From Gammaproteobacteria bacterium (GTDB lineage Bacteria; Pseudomonadota; Gammaproteobacteria; Pseudomonadales; Azotimanducaceae), in assembly GCA_028821405.1 (NCBI GenBank), contig JAPPGK010000038.1, positions 1 to 64,000 on the forward strand: a DNA stretch of 64,000 bases, read 5' to 3'. Under the pieces are notes generated by a model. That model was not told the DNA's origin. It saw nothing but the letters and a program-made list of their open reading frames with translations, and searched no databases. Each line of letters starts with the position of its first letter. Position 1 is the first letter of the stretch. The translations under genes and the position numbers were made by a program. Of this stretch, positions 1 through 8,963 are shown piece by piece.

Positions 1-120
1 CTTCGCGTTGGAATCGGCCTTTGGCTTCACCCTCACTTCGCGTTGGACAGTACGACTAGTGGCGTCCGATGCCATCAGCGTTCCAATGTATGACGTCGTC
101 TCTCTAGAAACCAAGGCAGC

Positions 121-3100
121 CTAGTAACCCAACCGCCTCTGTACCGCTGACTCCTGGTCGTGCCACCGCGCTTCGGCTTCATAGGCCGAGGCGATCTGCC
201 TCAGTGCGGTAGCCACCCTCGGGTATGCATATTCACAAGCCCTGCCCCACGCCTCGTACTGGGCGGCCAGTTCGCGTTCCTGAGCACCGCCTTCACTCCG
301 CACGTGTGCTCCACGAGAGTTTCGTCGACCGATCTCGAAGCCTAGCCGGATATCCTCGTTCAAGACCGCTTCTAGGGTCTCCCTTACCGGACCGCACGGC
401 CAGACGCCGTCATCCCCTGTTGGCGCGTTCGATAGAAGTCGCCCGATCTGTTGGTCGCCAATCCCTTTGCGGCCACTACCATCACAGAGTCGCTGTGCTT
501 CCAGAACCCAGTGCGTCAACTTTTCTGCCTTTAGATCGCCGTCCTTGTCGTGGCCAGGAAGGCGAGTGAGCGTGTCCAGCAATCTGTACGCCCTTTGGGC
601 GGCGCGGCCTTCTTCTTGGGTGGGCTCTTGGCGATCTTCGTCGTCCTCGCGTCGGAAGGCCAGCGTAATCGCCTGGCAGAAGAGGTCCGGATTCTCTTCT
701 ATCTCCTTCTCAAGATTGGGCAAACCGTCCTCGTCGTGCCAGAAGATCTCCAGGTATAGGAACTCCAGTTGAGCCAGCTCCGCTTGGCTGAACACGCCTC
801 GCTTGTTGAGCACATTGAGTGCTTGACGGATGGTGTAGGCATCTAAGTGACTACCACGACGACTAGGCTCCGCGCTCCGAGGTAAGTCAAGCAGGATCCT
901 CCGGATCTGCTTCGACTCGACTCGGCCCCAGTCAAGATGAGCATAGTCGAACGCCGCCCAAGGACGGCCAGCTTGCAGCAGTCGAGCAACGGCGTGGGCG
1001 AGGTCGTCGTCAGTGTGCCTCGCCCAAAACGGTTGGACCTTTATCCAATATTCGTTGGCCACGCCATCCCCCAGGGCGTCAGCTGCTTGCCAGACCGTTC
1101 GGTCAAAGTCGCATAGACACAGGAGCAAGGTGCCTACATCCCCGCCACACTCCGGCCACAGTCGTTGGACAAGGCAGATCGCCGGTCGACCACCGATCCC
1201 CTGAAGAAGCCCCGACACCAAGGACTGGTGGGACACGGCCGCGAGGATGTCTCCGTCTTCTAGCACAGCGCGCACTACGTCCAGTGCCATCTGCTCGTCG
1301 TCAATCACCTCCGCCGCGATCCGGCCAACCGTGTGCGGGGCGCTGCCCGAAAACGCCAATTGCATGACCCCTCCGGGACCTCTCGCCGCCGCCACTTCCC
1401 GCACGGCATCGAGCCGCAGGTTGCGGATTCGCTCATCGCGCGCCCGGAAATCGTAGTCTTCGTCCATCTCGTCCCAAGACTCCGCAACCCACGAGTTCTC
1501 GAAGAGCCAGGCATGCTTCCAGACCGGGTCCGCCGGCTGCAGGGATTCGAACGCCCTCCGAGCCATCAAGACGCCTTCGGCGGTGTCTTCGTCGCCGGAC
1601 TTGCTCGAGTTGCGACGCATGGTCCGTCCGGTCGAAACTCTGATCCGCTCGCGCAGCCACGCCCGATCCCTGTCTTCAGCGCACGCTGCCCACTTGTCGA
1701 TGGCCTGTTCGAGCTGACCGAGAAACGGGGAGCCGAAGCTCTCCGCGCTACCCATGAGGTCGGCGAGAGTCTCGCGGCTATGCGAGGGCCACCCGAGGCA
1801 AGTCTTGACGCAATGCACGACGAAGGCGTGGCGTCCCCCGTTCGTCACCGGCTCGCCGAAACCCAACGCGTAGTCGCGCCATCGCGGCTTGTGGGCGTAG
1901 CTACCGTGTTTCCGACCGGGCTCAATTTCAGAGGTGGCGATGGCCCACGCGATCGCGGGATGGTCCTTCACTAGGGCGTCGAAAGCGGCAATCCGCTGTT
2001 CCACCGGTGTCGCTGTCTGGGGCATCCAAGATCGGAAGATCGCCTGAAGGCTTTCACTTGGGCTGTTCGACAGGTTGTCCTCCGGTTCGATCTCCGCCAA
2101 CTCGCCAAGCACTGCGACAACCCTTGACAGCCATTCAGGGTGCCAAGCAAGGAGTTCGAGCGCCCAAAGAAGATCGACCCGGTCCGCACGCTGGAAGAGC
2201 GTATCGCGTGCCGGCCCCATCAATGCCTCCACCACGGGTTCCTTGCGCGACAGATCCTGCTCGAAGATTTCGAGAAATGTCTCCGGCACCGCCTCGGCAT
2301 ATAGCGGCAGGTTGGAGGACTGTGACAGTAGCCCCTCCCGCGTGAGCGGCTCGAGCAGCCTGCCCACGAGGTCCGCAACCTTGTGCGCGGGATCGCGTCG
2401 GAGGCGTCCTCCGAAGAGCCTATGGCCGTGAATCGCCAGCAACACCAGGCTCTCGGCCACACCTTTCCTCAGCGGAGGCGAAATCTCCCTGTCCTTGCCG
2501 TAGACCGGCGCTGCCCATCGCTTGTCCTCTGCCAGGTCCAGCGCCGGATCCCGCTCCGACAGAACCAATTCCGCCACGACAAGGAAACGGTCGATGTCTT
2601 CCTCTGTCACCCACCGGTGGACGCCGAAGAGGACGTCGACCTTGGAAACCACGCCGTGGAAGCCGCCGACCGACCAAACCGGTGCGTCCTCCAGATCGAG
2701 CAGCCGGGTAAACTGTCTCTCCAACACGTCGTAGCTCTCGCATCCCGCCAACTCGGCGATCAGGTACTGGTCAGCGTCTTTGTCGGCGACCCACGCGCCG
2801 ACGAGCACCATGGGCACGAGAACGCGTGCAAGCTCCGCGTCCGCACTCCACTCTGGGGACCTCAGCGCCTCACTGCGAGCGAGGCGCCGGCGAAGAACGG
2901 TCAGCGATCTGCCCGACTCCCGATCCAAGCGTTGAACCCTCTCCCGGTCGAGTCCCATCGATGAAAGTGCGGTCATGAACGCCCCATGGCTTAGTGGATC
3001 CAGGGTGATGGCGGACTCGTGCTGCGTTGCCGTCCGCGGCTCGACGACGAAACCTGTTAGGGACGAGCCGCTCTCCGCCAACTCTCTCTCGACTGCAGCA

Positions 3101-4188
3101 GACGTGACGACCGGGATGAACCCCGGAGAACCGACACCGAGTTCCGACAGCGCACCAGGCTCGGTGAACACCGCAACCCGGTCTCGGAACCCGCTCAGCG
3201 CCTGGTCCTTCTGGGACAGCACTGCAGCTAAGAATGCCAGTCCTTCCTGACGCGACGCGGCAATGCGCAGCATCGTTCTGGGGTTCGCGCGCAGATGGCC
3301 CAGCACCTTGTCTCCGAACAACGCAATCGATTCCGCGAAGACCTCCTCGGTGAAGGGCGGCTGGCAGTCGGCGCACCACTCCACCCAACACCGGTCGAGT
3401 GATTTGACGCCGCGGGTGTTGCGACCGCGACAGCCCTCGAACAAGACCTGGCCAGGGACCGACTGCTCCAACCACTGCTCGAGGTCGCTGGCGTCCCACA
3501 CGCAGACAGTCCGCCACTGTCCTTCGCGCTGCCGGTCCTCTAACCATGCCTCCTTGCCGGGCCAGCGCCGTGGTGTAACAAAAACGAACGCCAGCCGGCG
3601 CCGGTCGGCTTCGTGGGTGCCTTTGGTGCGCTTCCGATAGTCCTCGTTCGCCTTTCTCCCTACTCTGGCGTCTGTACCAAACTCCCATCCCGAACCCCCG
3701 TTGGGCACCCAGGGGTTTCCTTCGGTCGTCTCCACGCGACCGTCCCATCCCGACCGCTGGGAGTCGTCGCGGCCGGGGAAATCCACGCGCTGGAGGCCGT
3801 CACAAGTGGAGTTCACCAACGTCCGCAGCAGTACCGGCAGCAGGTCACGCGCCTCGTGCCTTTCGGCCCAACTCTCGAGGTCGTTCGCCGTCGGCAGCAG
3901 GAATGGCGGTACGAACATCCGGGTTGTCGCGGGCACTAACTGCTTGCTCCGCGGGCGGGCCACATCGTGGGCCACCTGCCGGGCCATCAAATCGTCAGCG
4001 TCCGCCCCGAACGCCCGCGCTAGCCTCGCGGCCATCTGCGATGACAGCGCCGCCTTCCCGTTGAGGAAGTTTGAAAGCGCGGGCCTCCCGATCCCGATGG
4101 TCTGGGCTGCCTTCGTGACGGACATGCCCGAAGGAATCACATGGGACCTCACGTACGGACCCGGATGGCTAGAATTCGGATCATCCAT
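121..4188 (-). CDS. HigA-like HTH protein fused to nuclease-like and long helical domains (putative defence protein)
   Basis: The product has 1355 residues. Residues 1-72 read as a HigA/XRE antitoxin-type helix-turn-helix (GMSVTKAAQ at 21-29, RPALSNFLNG at 35-44, then AFGAD). Residues about 100-255 look like a PD-(D/E)XK-type fold: GWDG at 147-150, SGWEFGT at 166-172, K179 and FVFVTPRRWPGK at 201-212 give a spaced D...E...K set inside alternating beta/alpha segments. The remaining roughly 1100 residues are helical and Trp/Leu-rich and resemble STAND-type or HEAT-like sensor regions, but I see no Walker A motif. The gene lies next to several AbiE-type toxin-antitoxin modules, which suggests phage or plasmid defence. 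The N-terminal HTH may autoregulate it, as in HigA. The HTH call is firm; the nuclease and defence assignments are inferred. Confidence 0.75.
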   Translation of the reverse strand: MDDPNSSHPGPYVRSHVIPSGMSVTKAAQTIGIGRPALSNFLNGKAALSSQMAARLARAFGADADDLMARQVAHDVARPRSKQLVPATTRMFVPPFLLPTANDLESWAERHEARDLLPVLLRTLVNSTCDGLQRVDFPGRDDSQRSGWDGRVETTEGNPWVPNGGSGWEFGTDARVGRKANEDYRKRTKGTHEADRRRLAFVFVTPRRWPGKEAWLEDRQREGQWRTVCVWDASDLEQWLEQSVPGQVLFEGCRGRNTRGVKSLDRCWVEWCADCQPPFTEEVFAESIALFGDKVLGHLRANPRTMLRIAASRQEGLAFLAAVLSQKDQALSGFRDRVAVFTEPGALSELGVGSPGFIPVVTSAAVERELAESGSSLTGFVVEPRTATQHESAITLDPLSHGAFMTALSSMGLDRERVQRLDRESGRSLTVLRRRLARSEALRSPEWSADAELARVLVPMVLVGAWVADKDADQYLIAELAGCESYDVLERQFTRLLDLEDAPVWSVGGFHGVVSKVDVLFGVHRWVTEEDIDRFLVVAELVLSERDPALDLAEDKRWAAPVYGKDREISPPLRKGVAESLVLLAIHGHRLFGGRLRRDPAHKVADLVGRLLEPLTREGLLSQSSNLPLYAEAVPETFLEIFEQDLSRKEPVVEALMGPARDTLFQRADRVDLLWALELLAWHPEWLSRVVAVLGELAEIEPEDNLSNSPSESLQAIFRSWMPQTATPVEQRIAAFDALVKDHPAIAWAIATSEIEPGRKHGSYAHKPRWRDYALGFGEPVTNGGRHAFVVHCVKTCLGWPSHSRETLADLMGSAESFGSPFLGQLEQAIDKWAACAEDRDRAWLRERIRVSTGRTMRRNSSKSGDEDTAEGVLMARRAFESLQPADPVWKHAWLFENSWVAESWDEMDEDYDFRARDERIRNLRLDAVREVAAARGPGGVMQLAFSGSAPHTVGRIAAEVIDDEQMALDVVRAVLEDGDILAAVSHQSLVSGLLQGIGGRPAICLVQRLWPECGGDVGTLLLCLCDFDRTVWQAADALGDGVANEYWIKVQPFWARHTDDDLAHAVARLLQAGRPWAAFDYAHLDWGRVESKQIRRILLDLPRSAEPSRRGSHLDAYTIRQALNVLNKRGVFSQAELAQLEFLYLEIFWHDEDGLPNLEKEIEENPDLFCQAITLAFRREDDEDRQEPTQEEGRAAQRAYRLLDTLTRLPGHDKDGDLKAEKLTHWVLEAQRLCDGSGRKGIGDQQIGRLLSNAPTGDDGVWPCGPVRETLEAVLNEDIRLGFEIGRRNSRGAHVRSEGGAQERELAAQYEAWGRACEYAYPRVATALRQIASAYEAEARWHDQESAVQRRLGY

Positions 4189-4335
4189 CAGTCAGCGTCT
4201 CGAGTCATGGCGACTGTATCGTGACACGCTACACAATACATCGTCAAGTAGTGTTTCTGTTGCCCCCCCGGAAAAGGAGGAAGAAATGGGGCCGAGTCCA
4301 CGAAACCACATTGTCATGTTTATATATAAAAAAAC

Positions 4336-4365
4336 TTGACTAATTGAGGTTTGAGAGGATAGGTT
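4336..4365 (+). promoter_or_regulatory. Probable promoter of the AbiE-type operon 4382-6072
   Basis: TTGACT at 4336-4341 is a good -35 box. It is followed after 17-18 bp by a weak -10-like ATAGGT/TAGGTT at about 4359-4365. A strong AGGAGA ribosome binding site at 4371-4376 precedes the ATG at 4382. The AT-rich tract before it (4320-4334, poly-A) stands out from the GC-rich surroundings and may act as an UP-like element. Confidence 0.5.
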
Positions 4366-4381
4366 TCAACAGGAGACCACC

Positions 4382-5107
4382 ATGAGCATCGCAGCCTCAG
4401 TCAATCGGATCATCGACCGGGCGCCGACCGGGCGGATATTCGGCTACGAGGTCTTTCCGCATTACCGGGAGTCTCCCGGGGCGGTCGTGCGGGCCGTTAA
4501 CCGCGGCGTCGAATCCCGGGGACTGGAACGCATCGAGAAGGGACGTTTCTACAAGCCCCGCAACGGCGCGCTCGGCGCCGTTCCCGTCAGCGACGCGGAG
4601 CGCCTGCGCGATGCGTTGTATCGCAACGGGCGGCGGGTTGGCTACGTTACGGGACCCGCGCTCTACAACCGTCTGGGACTGACGACCCAAATGCCCAAGA
4701 CAGTCGCGATCGCGGTGAACCGTGCCACCCAGGTCAAGGACCTCGGCACGATACGAATGAAGTTGCTGTCGAGGCGAGCGCCCATTTCAGATTCGACGGT
4801 GCCACTGCTCGAGATCCTGGACGCCCTGCGCGACGCACGAAGGATGCCGGACGCGAACGTCGAACGCGTCATTCAGGAAATGACGAAGCGCCTGACGGAT
4901 CTCACGCCGGCCGAACTGAAGAAACTGCAGAAGTTTGCGCTCGACTACTACAACCCGGCCACGCGAGCCCTGCTGGGAATGCTGCTGACGCGTTGCCAGA
5001 AAGAGGTGTTGCCGGCGCTCAAGGCGTCCCTCAACCCCACCACGCGTTTCGACCTGGGCATCGATCCGGACGAATGGCCGGAATCCCGAGCCTGGAACAT
5101 CCGGTGA
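4382..5107 (+). CDS. DUF6088/AbiEi-like antitoxin of an AbiE-type module
   Basis: This is a 241-residue protein. The N-terminal part (about 1-90) has the pattern of DUF6088 proteins: a winged-helix region with GLERIEKGRFYKP, then a segment on access to a partner locus with YVTGPALYNRLGLTTQ around 90-105. DUF6088 proteins are encoded directly upstream of AbiEii/AbiGii nucleotidyltransferases and are thought to be their antitoxins and autorepressors. Here the downstream AbiEii gene overlaps the stop codon (GTGA), so the two are translationally coupled. A clear AGGAGA site 6 bp before the ATG sets the start. The C-terminal helical part (150-241) is probably used for toxin contact; that is inference from the family arrangement. 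Confidence 0.8.
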   Translation: MSIAASVNRIIDRAPTGRIFGYEVFPHYRESPGAVVRAVNRGVESRGLERIEKGRFYKPRNGALGAVPVSDAERLRDALYRNGRRVGYVTGPALYNRLGLTTQMPKTVAIAVNRATQVKDLGTIRMKLLSRRAPISDSTVPLLEILDALRDARRMPDANVERVIQEMTKRLTDLTPAELKKLQKFALDYYNPATRALLGMLLTRCQKEVLPALKASLNPTTRFDLGIDPDEWPESRAWNIR

Positions 5108-6072
5108 GGTTGCACGAGGCGCCCGAGGACACGTACCTGGAGCTCATCCAGGCCGCCGCAAACCATATCGGGATTCCGGCCGTCCATGTCGAGAAAGACT
5201 ACTGGGTCACCCGGGTACTAAAGCGCCTCCACGAATCCGACCACAGAGAGACCGTCGTGTTCAAGGGCGGGACATCGCTCTCCAAGGCGCATCATCTCAT
5301 CGAACGCTTCTCCGAAGATGTCGATCTCGCCCTGAAACGGGATGAGAGCCTCAGCGACTCGGCGCGCGGCAGGCTGATCAAACCGATAGAGGCAACAATC
5401 ACCCGGGACCTGGAGTATCGGCCCGACCATCCGGGGGAATCCAAGCACGGACGCTTCCGGAAGACCGCGCATGCATTCCCCATGCGAACCGACGCCGCAG
5501 GACTCGGCCAGGTCTCCGACACCCTGTTGGTCGAAATCAACTCGTTCGCGGATCCCGAGCCATCGTCCGAGATGTCAATCGCGACACTCATTCACGACTT
5601 CCTGGTCACCACCGGTCGGCTAGAACTCGTCCCACTCCACGAGCTCGACCCATTCAGCATCCATGTGTTGAGCGTGGAGCGTACGCTATGCGAGAAGATT
5701 ATGGGTCTAGTGCGCGCCGGCCATGAAGCGAATCCCGTTCAGGAATTTCGCCGCCGAATTCGCCATTTCTACGATCTCGTCATGATCATGCGCGTTGACC
5801 GTTACCGGCAATTCGTGGCCACCGATGCGTTCGTCGACTTGATGACCGAAGTAAGGGAGTCCGATCGTGAGTCCATGCCGGATTCCCGCGTGTGGCTGTC
5901 CCCGTCACTCAGCGAAGCCATGATCGTCGCCGACGCAAAGAGCCTCTGGAGCCAAGTGCGGTCAGAGTTCCACGGTAGTTTCAGGGACATGGTATACGGC
6001 GACTCCATTCCCGACGACGCCGAAGTGCTGGAGTGCCTTGCTTCGATTGGCGCTTCGTTGACCAGAGTCTAA
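5104..6072 (+). CDS. AbiEii/AbiGii-family nucleotidyltransferase toxin
   Basis: The call rests on the nucleotidyltransferase core: FKGGTSLSK at residues 53-61 (the GG-S/T loop) and EDVDLAL at 71-77 (the D-x-D metal pair), with VEKDYWVT upstream, as is typical of PF08843. Length (322 residues) fits the family. I take GTG 5104 as start because it overlaps the TGA of the upstream antitoxin and the sequence after it (VRLHEAPE) aligns with the usual beginning of these toxins. An in-frame ATG at 5074 is an alternative. In characterised AbiE systems (for example MenT/AbiEii) the enzyme transfers nucleotides to RNA such as tRNA and arrests growth. The D-x-D and GG motifs are intact, so this copy is likely active. 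Confidence 0.85.
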   Translation: MRLHEAPEDTYLELIQAAANHIGIPAVHVEKDYWVTRVLKRLHESDHRETVVFKGGTSLSKAHHLIERFSEDVDLALKRDESLSDSARGRLIKPIEATITRDLEYRPDHPGESKHGRFRKTAHAFPMRTDAAGLGQVSDTLLVEINSFADPEPSSEMSIATLIHDFLVTTGRLELVPLHELDPFSIHVLSVERTLCEKIMGLVRAGHEANPVQEFRRRIRHFYDLVMIMRVDRYRQFVATDAFVDLMTEVRESDRESMPDSRVWLSPSLSEAMIVADAKSLWSQVRSEFHGSFRDMVYGDSIPDDAEVLECLASIGASLTRV

Positions 6073-6265
6073 GGATCGCGCCGAACAGCCCCGTGCTGCT
6101 CTTGAAGTAGTAGGCGGCCGCATTCGACTCTGGCATCGAGCACCGTGCCCCCGCAACTGTGTGGGACTACGCGTGGGATTGCACCGACCAAAACGCAAAA
6201 AAGGCACGCAATATCATCGTGTTATGTGGCAAGTCAGCAGCCCTCCCCAGGCACCAGTTATTGCA

Positions 6266-6296
6266 TTGACATAAAATCCCATAAAATTGGTATTTT
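6266..6296 (+). promoter_or_regulatory. Promoter of the second AbiE-type module, probably giving a leaderless mRNA
   Basis: A consensus -35 TTGACA sits at 6266-6271. A -10-like TATTTT at 6291-6296 (19-bp spacing) or GGTATT at 6289-6294 (17 bp) follows. The ATG at 6303 is only 6-8 bp behind the -10 element and no Shine-Dalgarno sequence fits, so the transcript is probably leaderless or nearly so. The block CCCTCCCCAGGCACCAG immediately upstream (6241-6257) recurs at 10818-10834. Confidence 0.5.
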
Positions 6297-6302
6297 GTGC
6301 CA

Positions 6303-7118
6303 ATGAACGAACTATTGACGGCCGCCACTTCGATCCCTCTTGGAAGGCGCAGACTTGCCACTGTTCTACGCCGGTCAGGCGACCTCGTCCGCGTTGGCGA
6401 CGTGTCCTCAGCGCTCGAGGTGAGTCGCTCCGCAGCCACCAAGCTTCTCTCGCGCTGGGCCAAACAAGGGTGGCTGCGCCGCGTTGGCCCCGGAACGTAC
6501 GCCGCCGCCTCGCTGGACGCCGTCGACAGGGACCGGGTCTTGGACGACCCATGGGTGCTCGTTCCCCCTCTCTACTCGCCGTGCTACGTCGGCGGCTGGA
6601 CTGCGGCGGAACATTGGGATCTCACCGAGCAGTTGTTCCGGCCAATCGTCGTGATGACCACGCGCCCCGTCCACAAGAAAGAGCAGAACCACCACGGAAC
6701 CCCGTTCCTGCTGCGTCATACCCATCCCCGCAAGCTCTTCGGCACCAGGAGCGTGTGGCGCAGCCGCTCGCGGGTCATGGTGTCCGACATCCACCGGACG
6801 ATCGTCGACATGCTCGACGACTCCGCCGTCGGCGGCGGCAGCCAGCATGTCGCCGACTGCGTCGCCGCCTACTTCCGACACGCCGACCGCGACGATGGCG
6901 TCTTAGTCGACTATGCCGAACTGCTTGGCAACGGTGCGGTGTTCAAGCGCCTTGGTTTCATCGCAGAACAGCATGCCGAGCAGCATATCGTTGATGCATG
7001 CGCGGACAGGCTCACGGGTGGATACGCCATGTTCGATCCTGCTCTGCCTTGCACCGTGCCCATAGCACGCTGGCGGCTCCGCATTCCGCCCGGCTGGCAC
7101 GGTTACCCGGATGATTGA
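6303..7118 (+). CDS. AbiEi-family antitoxin with N-terminal winged helix
   Basis: The 271-residue product starts with a winged-helix antitoxin domain: VRVGDVSSALEVSRSAATK followed by LSRWAKQGWLRRVGPGTYAA. A longer C-terminal domain with YSPCYVGGWTAAEHWDLTEQ and VSDIHRTIVDMLDD follows, typical of the type IV antitoxin AbiEi family. It overlaps the following nucleotidyltransferase ORF by 8 bp, the usual antitoxin-then-toxin order. ATG 6303 is preferred over GTG 6297, which would overlap the -10 element. It should act as autorepressor and antitoxin. Its partner is decayed, so it may now be an orphan antitoxin. Confidence 0.8.
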   Translation: MNELLTAATSIPLGRRRLATVLRRSGDLVRVGDVSSALEVSRSAATKLLSRWAKQGWLRRVGPGTYAAASLDAVDRDRVLDDPWVLVPPLYSPCYVGGWTAAEHWDLTEQLFRPIVVMTTRPVHKKEQNHHGTPFLLRHTHPRKLFGTRSVWRSRSRVMVSDIHRTIVDMLDDSAVGGGSQHVADCVAAYFRHADRDDGVLVDYAELLGNGAVFKRLGFIAEQHAEQHIVDACADRLTGGYAMFDPALPCTVPIARWRLRIPPGWHGYPDD

Positions 7119-7629
7119 CAAACGCGAGATACTCGACGAAGCGGACGCACTCGGGCTAAACCCCCACGTCGTCGAGAAAGACTATGTCCTCGGGTGGCTA
7201 CTCTGGGCCGTCGGAAGCCATGCTGAAATCTCGCAGAGTTGGGTATTCAAGGGCGGGACTTGCCTCAAGAAGTGTTTCTTCGAGACCTACCGCTTTTCCG
7301 AAGGCCTTGACTTCACTCTCACCGATCCCGCGCATCTCGACAAGGCTTTCCTGCAGGACGTGTTTGCGGATCTCTCCGCAGCCGTCTACGACCGTACGGG
7401 AATCGAAGTCCCAGTCGATGCTCACCGAGTTGAACTCTATAGCAACCCTCGCGGACGCATGTCGTGCCAGGCCCGCATCGGCTACCGAGGACCCGTTTCC
7501 CCTCGCGGAGCCAACATGCCACGGATCAAATTCGACCTCTCGGCAGACGAGTCACATCGTCTTGCTCCTTTGTCGTCAATTCCACGCCGTGTTCACGAGT
7601 GTCCCGCCGCCACACTATCCGCAGAATGA
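7111..7629 (+). pseudogene. Decayed AbiEii-type nucleotidyltransferase (truncated, catalytic Asp lost)
   Basis: The first 150 residues match the AbiEii fold: VEKDYVLGWLLWA at 21-33, then VFKGGTCLKK at 45-54. The next core motif should read E-D-L-D but is SEGLDFTL (63-70), so the first metal-binding Asp is Gly. The family normally runs to about 270-300 residues; here the reading frame ends after 172 in an unrelated tail following KFDLSADE. The expected C-terminal helices (the AEKL...RDLYD region) are missing in all frames. Both defects argue for a non-functional toxin. Overlap with the antitoxin stop is kept. Confidence 0.7.
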
Positions 7630-7776
7630 ATCAATAGCAGAAGTCGAACCCCCGAAGCGCCCACGTGCGGGTGACGTGCATCGTGTATGTCCCCGGAGGT
7701 TTCCTTGCCGCGCACACTCCTGGCGCCGCCGCGCGGAGGGATTGGAGCGCGGTGGAGAACGCGTCAGAATGAGTGG

Positions 7777-8487
7777 ATGGCCACCCCGCAGTTGCACATG
7801 CAGACGTTGTTCCGGTTGGACGCCGAGGAACGGATCGCATGTACGCGCGAACCGTCAGGCATGCGCGGCCCAGTGTTCTGGCTCGCGCGGGGCCGCGTCG
7901 ACTGCGCGTGGGCAGTACGTTGCGATACGCCCACCCACATTGCCCTTGAGTTGGCGAACTTGGCCCGGGACGAGCCGGCCGGCACCGAGTTCCGTGCGGC
8001 TCCCGTGCATGAACGCCGCTACCGATCTCTCGTCGAGGGGGAGGTGGTGAGCGGACCGGCGTTCCACTTCCCCGTTTCTGTCACGGAACAAGCCGGCGTC
8101 GTCTTCGTCGACGATGTCGATCGACTGCTCACGCACTTCCCGGACTGGCGTGAGGATGAGGTGGCCGGCCGCATACCGATTGCGGCCGTCGAACAGGACG
8201 GAAGCGCCGTCAGCGTGTGCTACTGCGCCAGGAGTTCCACACAGGCCGCCGAGGCCGGGCTGGAGACGGCGTCGGAGTTTCGTGGTCGCGGACTTGCCGC
8301 GCGCGTGACTTCTGCTTGGGCGCTCGCCGTGCGAGCGTCCGGAAGAACGCCTCTGTACAGCACGTCGTGGGATAACAGGGAATCCTTGGCGGTGGCGCGC
8401 AAACTCGGACTGGACCTCTACGCCAGCGCCTGGAGCATCAACGATGGCGTCAGCCGCGGACCCCCGCGCGCGGCACCCGGCAACTGA
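7777..8487 (+). CDS. GNAT-family N-acetyltransferase
   Basis: The 236-residue product has its GNAT signature in the C-terminal half: ETASEFRGRGLAARVTSAW carries the R/Q-x-x-G-x-G/A acetyl-CoA loop, followed by PLYSTSWDNRESLAVARKLGL, the usual beta5-alpha4 region seen in this subfamily. The N-terminal half is a divergent lobe. The ORF is open upstream to 7687, but ATG 7777 fits better because the earlier stretch is Arg/Pro-rich and unlike the family. The substrate cannot be told. It lies between the decayed AbiE module and an IS3 remnant and may be cargo. GNAT toxins are a possibility, but no DUF1778 antitoxin is adjacent, so an ordinary small-molecule acetyltransferase is more likely. Confidence 0.7.
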   Translation: MATPQLHMQTLFRLDAEERIACTREPSGMRGPVFWLARGRVDCAWAVRCDTPTHIALELANLARDEPAGTEFRAAPVHERRYRSLVEGEVVSGPAFHFPVSVTEQAGVVFVDDVDRLLTHFPDWREDEVAGRIPIAAVEQDGSAVSVCYCARSSTQAAEAGLETASEFRGRGLAARVTSAWALAVRASGRTPLYSTSWDNRESLAVARKLGLDLYASAWSINDGVSRGPPRAAPGN

Positions 8488-8526
8488 GGGAAGCGGCGAA
8501 CCGAGCCGAGAACCCGCGCGGGCAGA

Positions 8527-8935
8527 CGCTACTGTGGCGAGCGGCGCGACGTGTTTCAACGACTACCTTGAGCGTCTTGATCAGGCTCTCGGCCTTGGCG
8601 TTGTCGAACGGGTTGCCGCGACGACTCATCGAGTGCTTTCATGCGTATTGCGCCCCGCGGTCGGAGTGGTGGACGCACCCGACCCCGGGGCAACGGGACC
8701 GGACGGCCGCGTCCAGCGCCAGCACCCTCGGGCGACGGACATGCTGTCGGGCCGACAACGACGGACGTAGTCCCGTTTCTCGCTGGTGCTGTGCTTTTCC
8801 GCGCCCACTTTAGGAACTCGATCTCCAGCACGTGCCGACCAACCAAGCGCTCGAGCACAGCGATGCGGGCCTCGTATTCTTGCAGCAGGTCCGCCGCTTC
8901 CGCTTCGTCGCTGAAGAAGCAGATGCCCATCGCGC
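8527..8935 (-). pseudogene. IS3-family transposase remnant with internal deletion
   Basis: Read on the minus strand, 8935 to about 8790 gives the end of OrfA (YEARIAVLERLVGRHVLEI, then EFLK, the usual leucine-zipper end). A shifted frame shows the beginning of OrfB (HSTSEKRDYVRRC ... SVARGCW). It then jumps to the end of the DDE integrase core near 8676-8530: HHSDRGAQYA, a stop codon, then RRGNPFDNAKAESLIKTLK, which contains the catalytic Glu. The middle roughly 600 bp of OrfB is missing and several frames are needed, so the element is dead. I could not define terminal inverted repeats. Confidence 0.75.
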
Positions 8936-8963
8936 CATTGCTATCCCAGTCCCGCAGGCGTAG

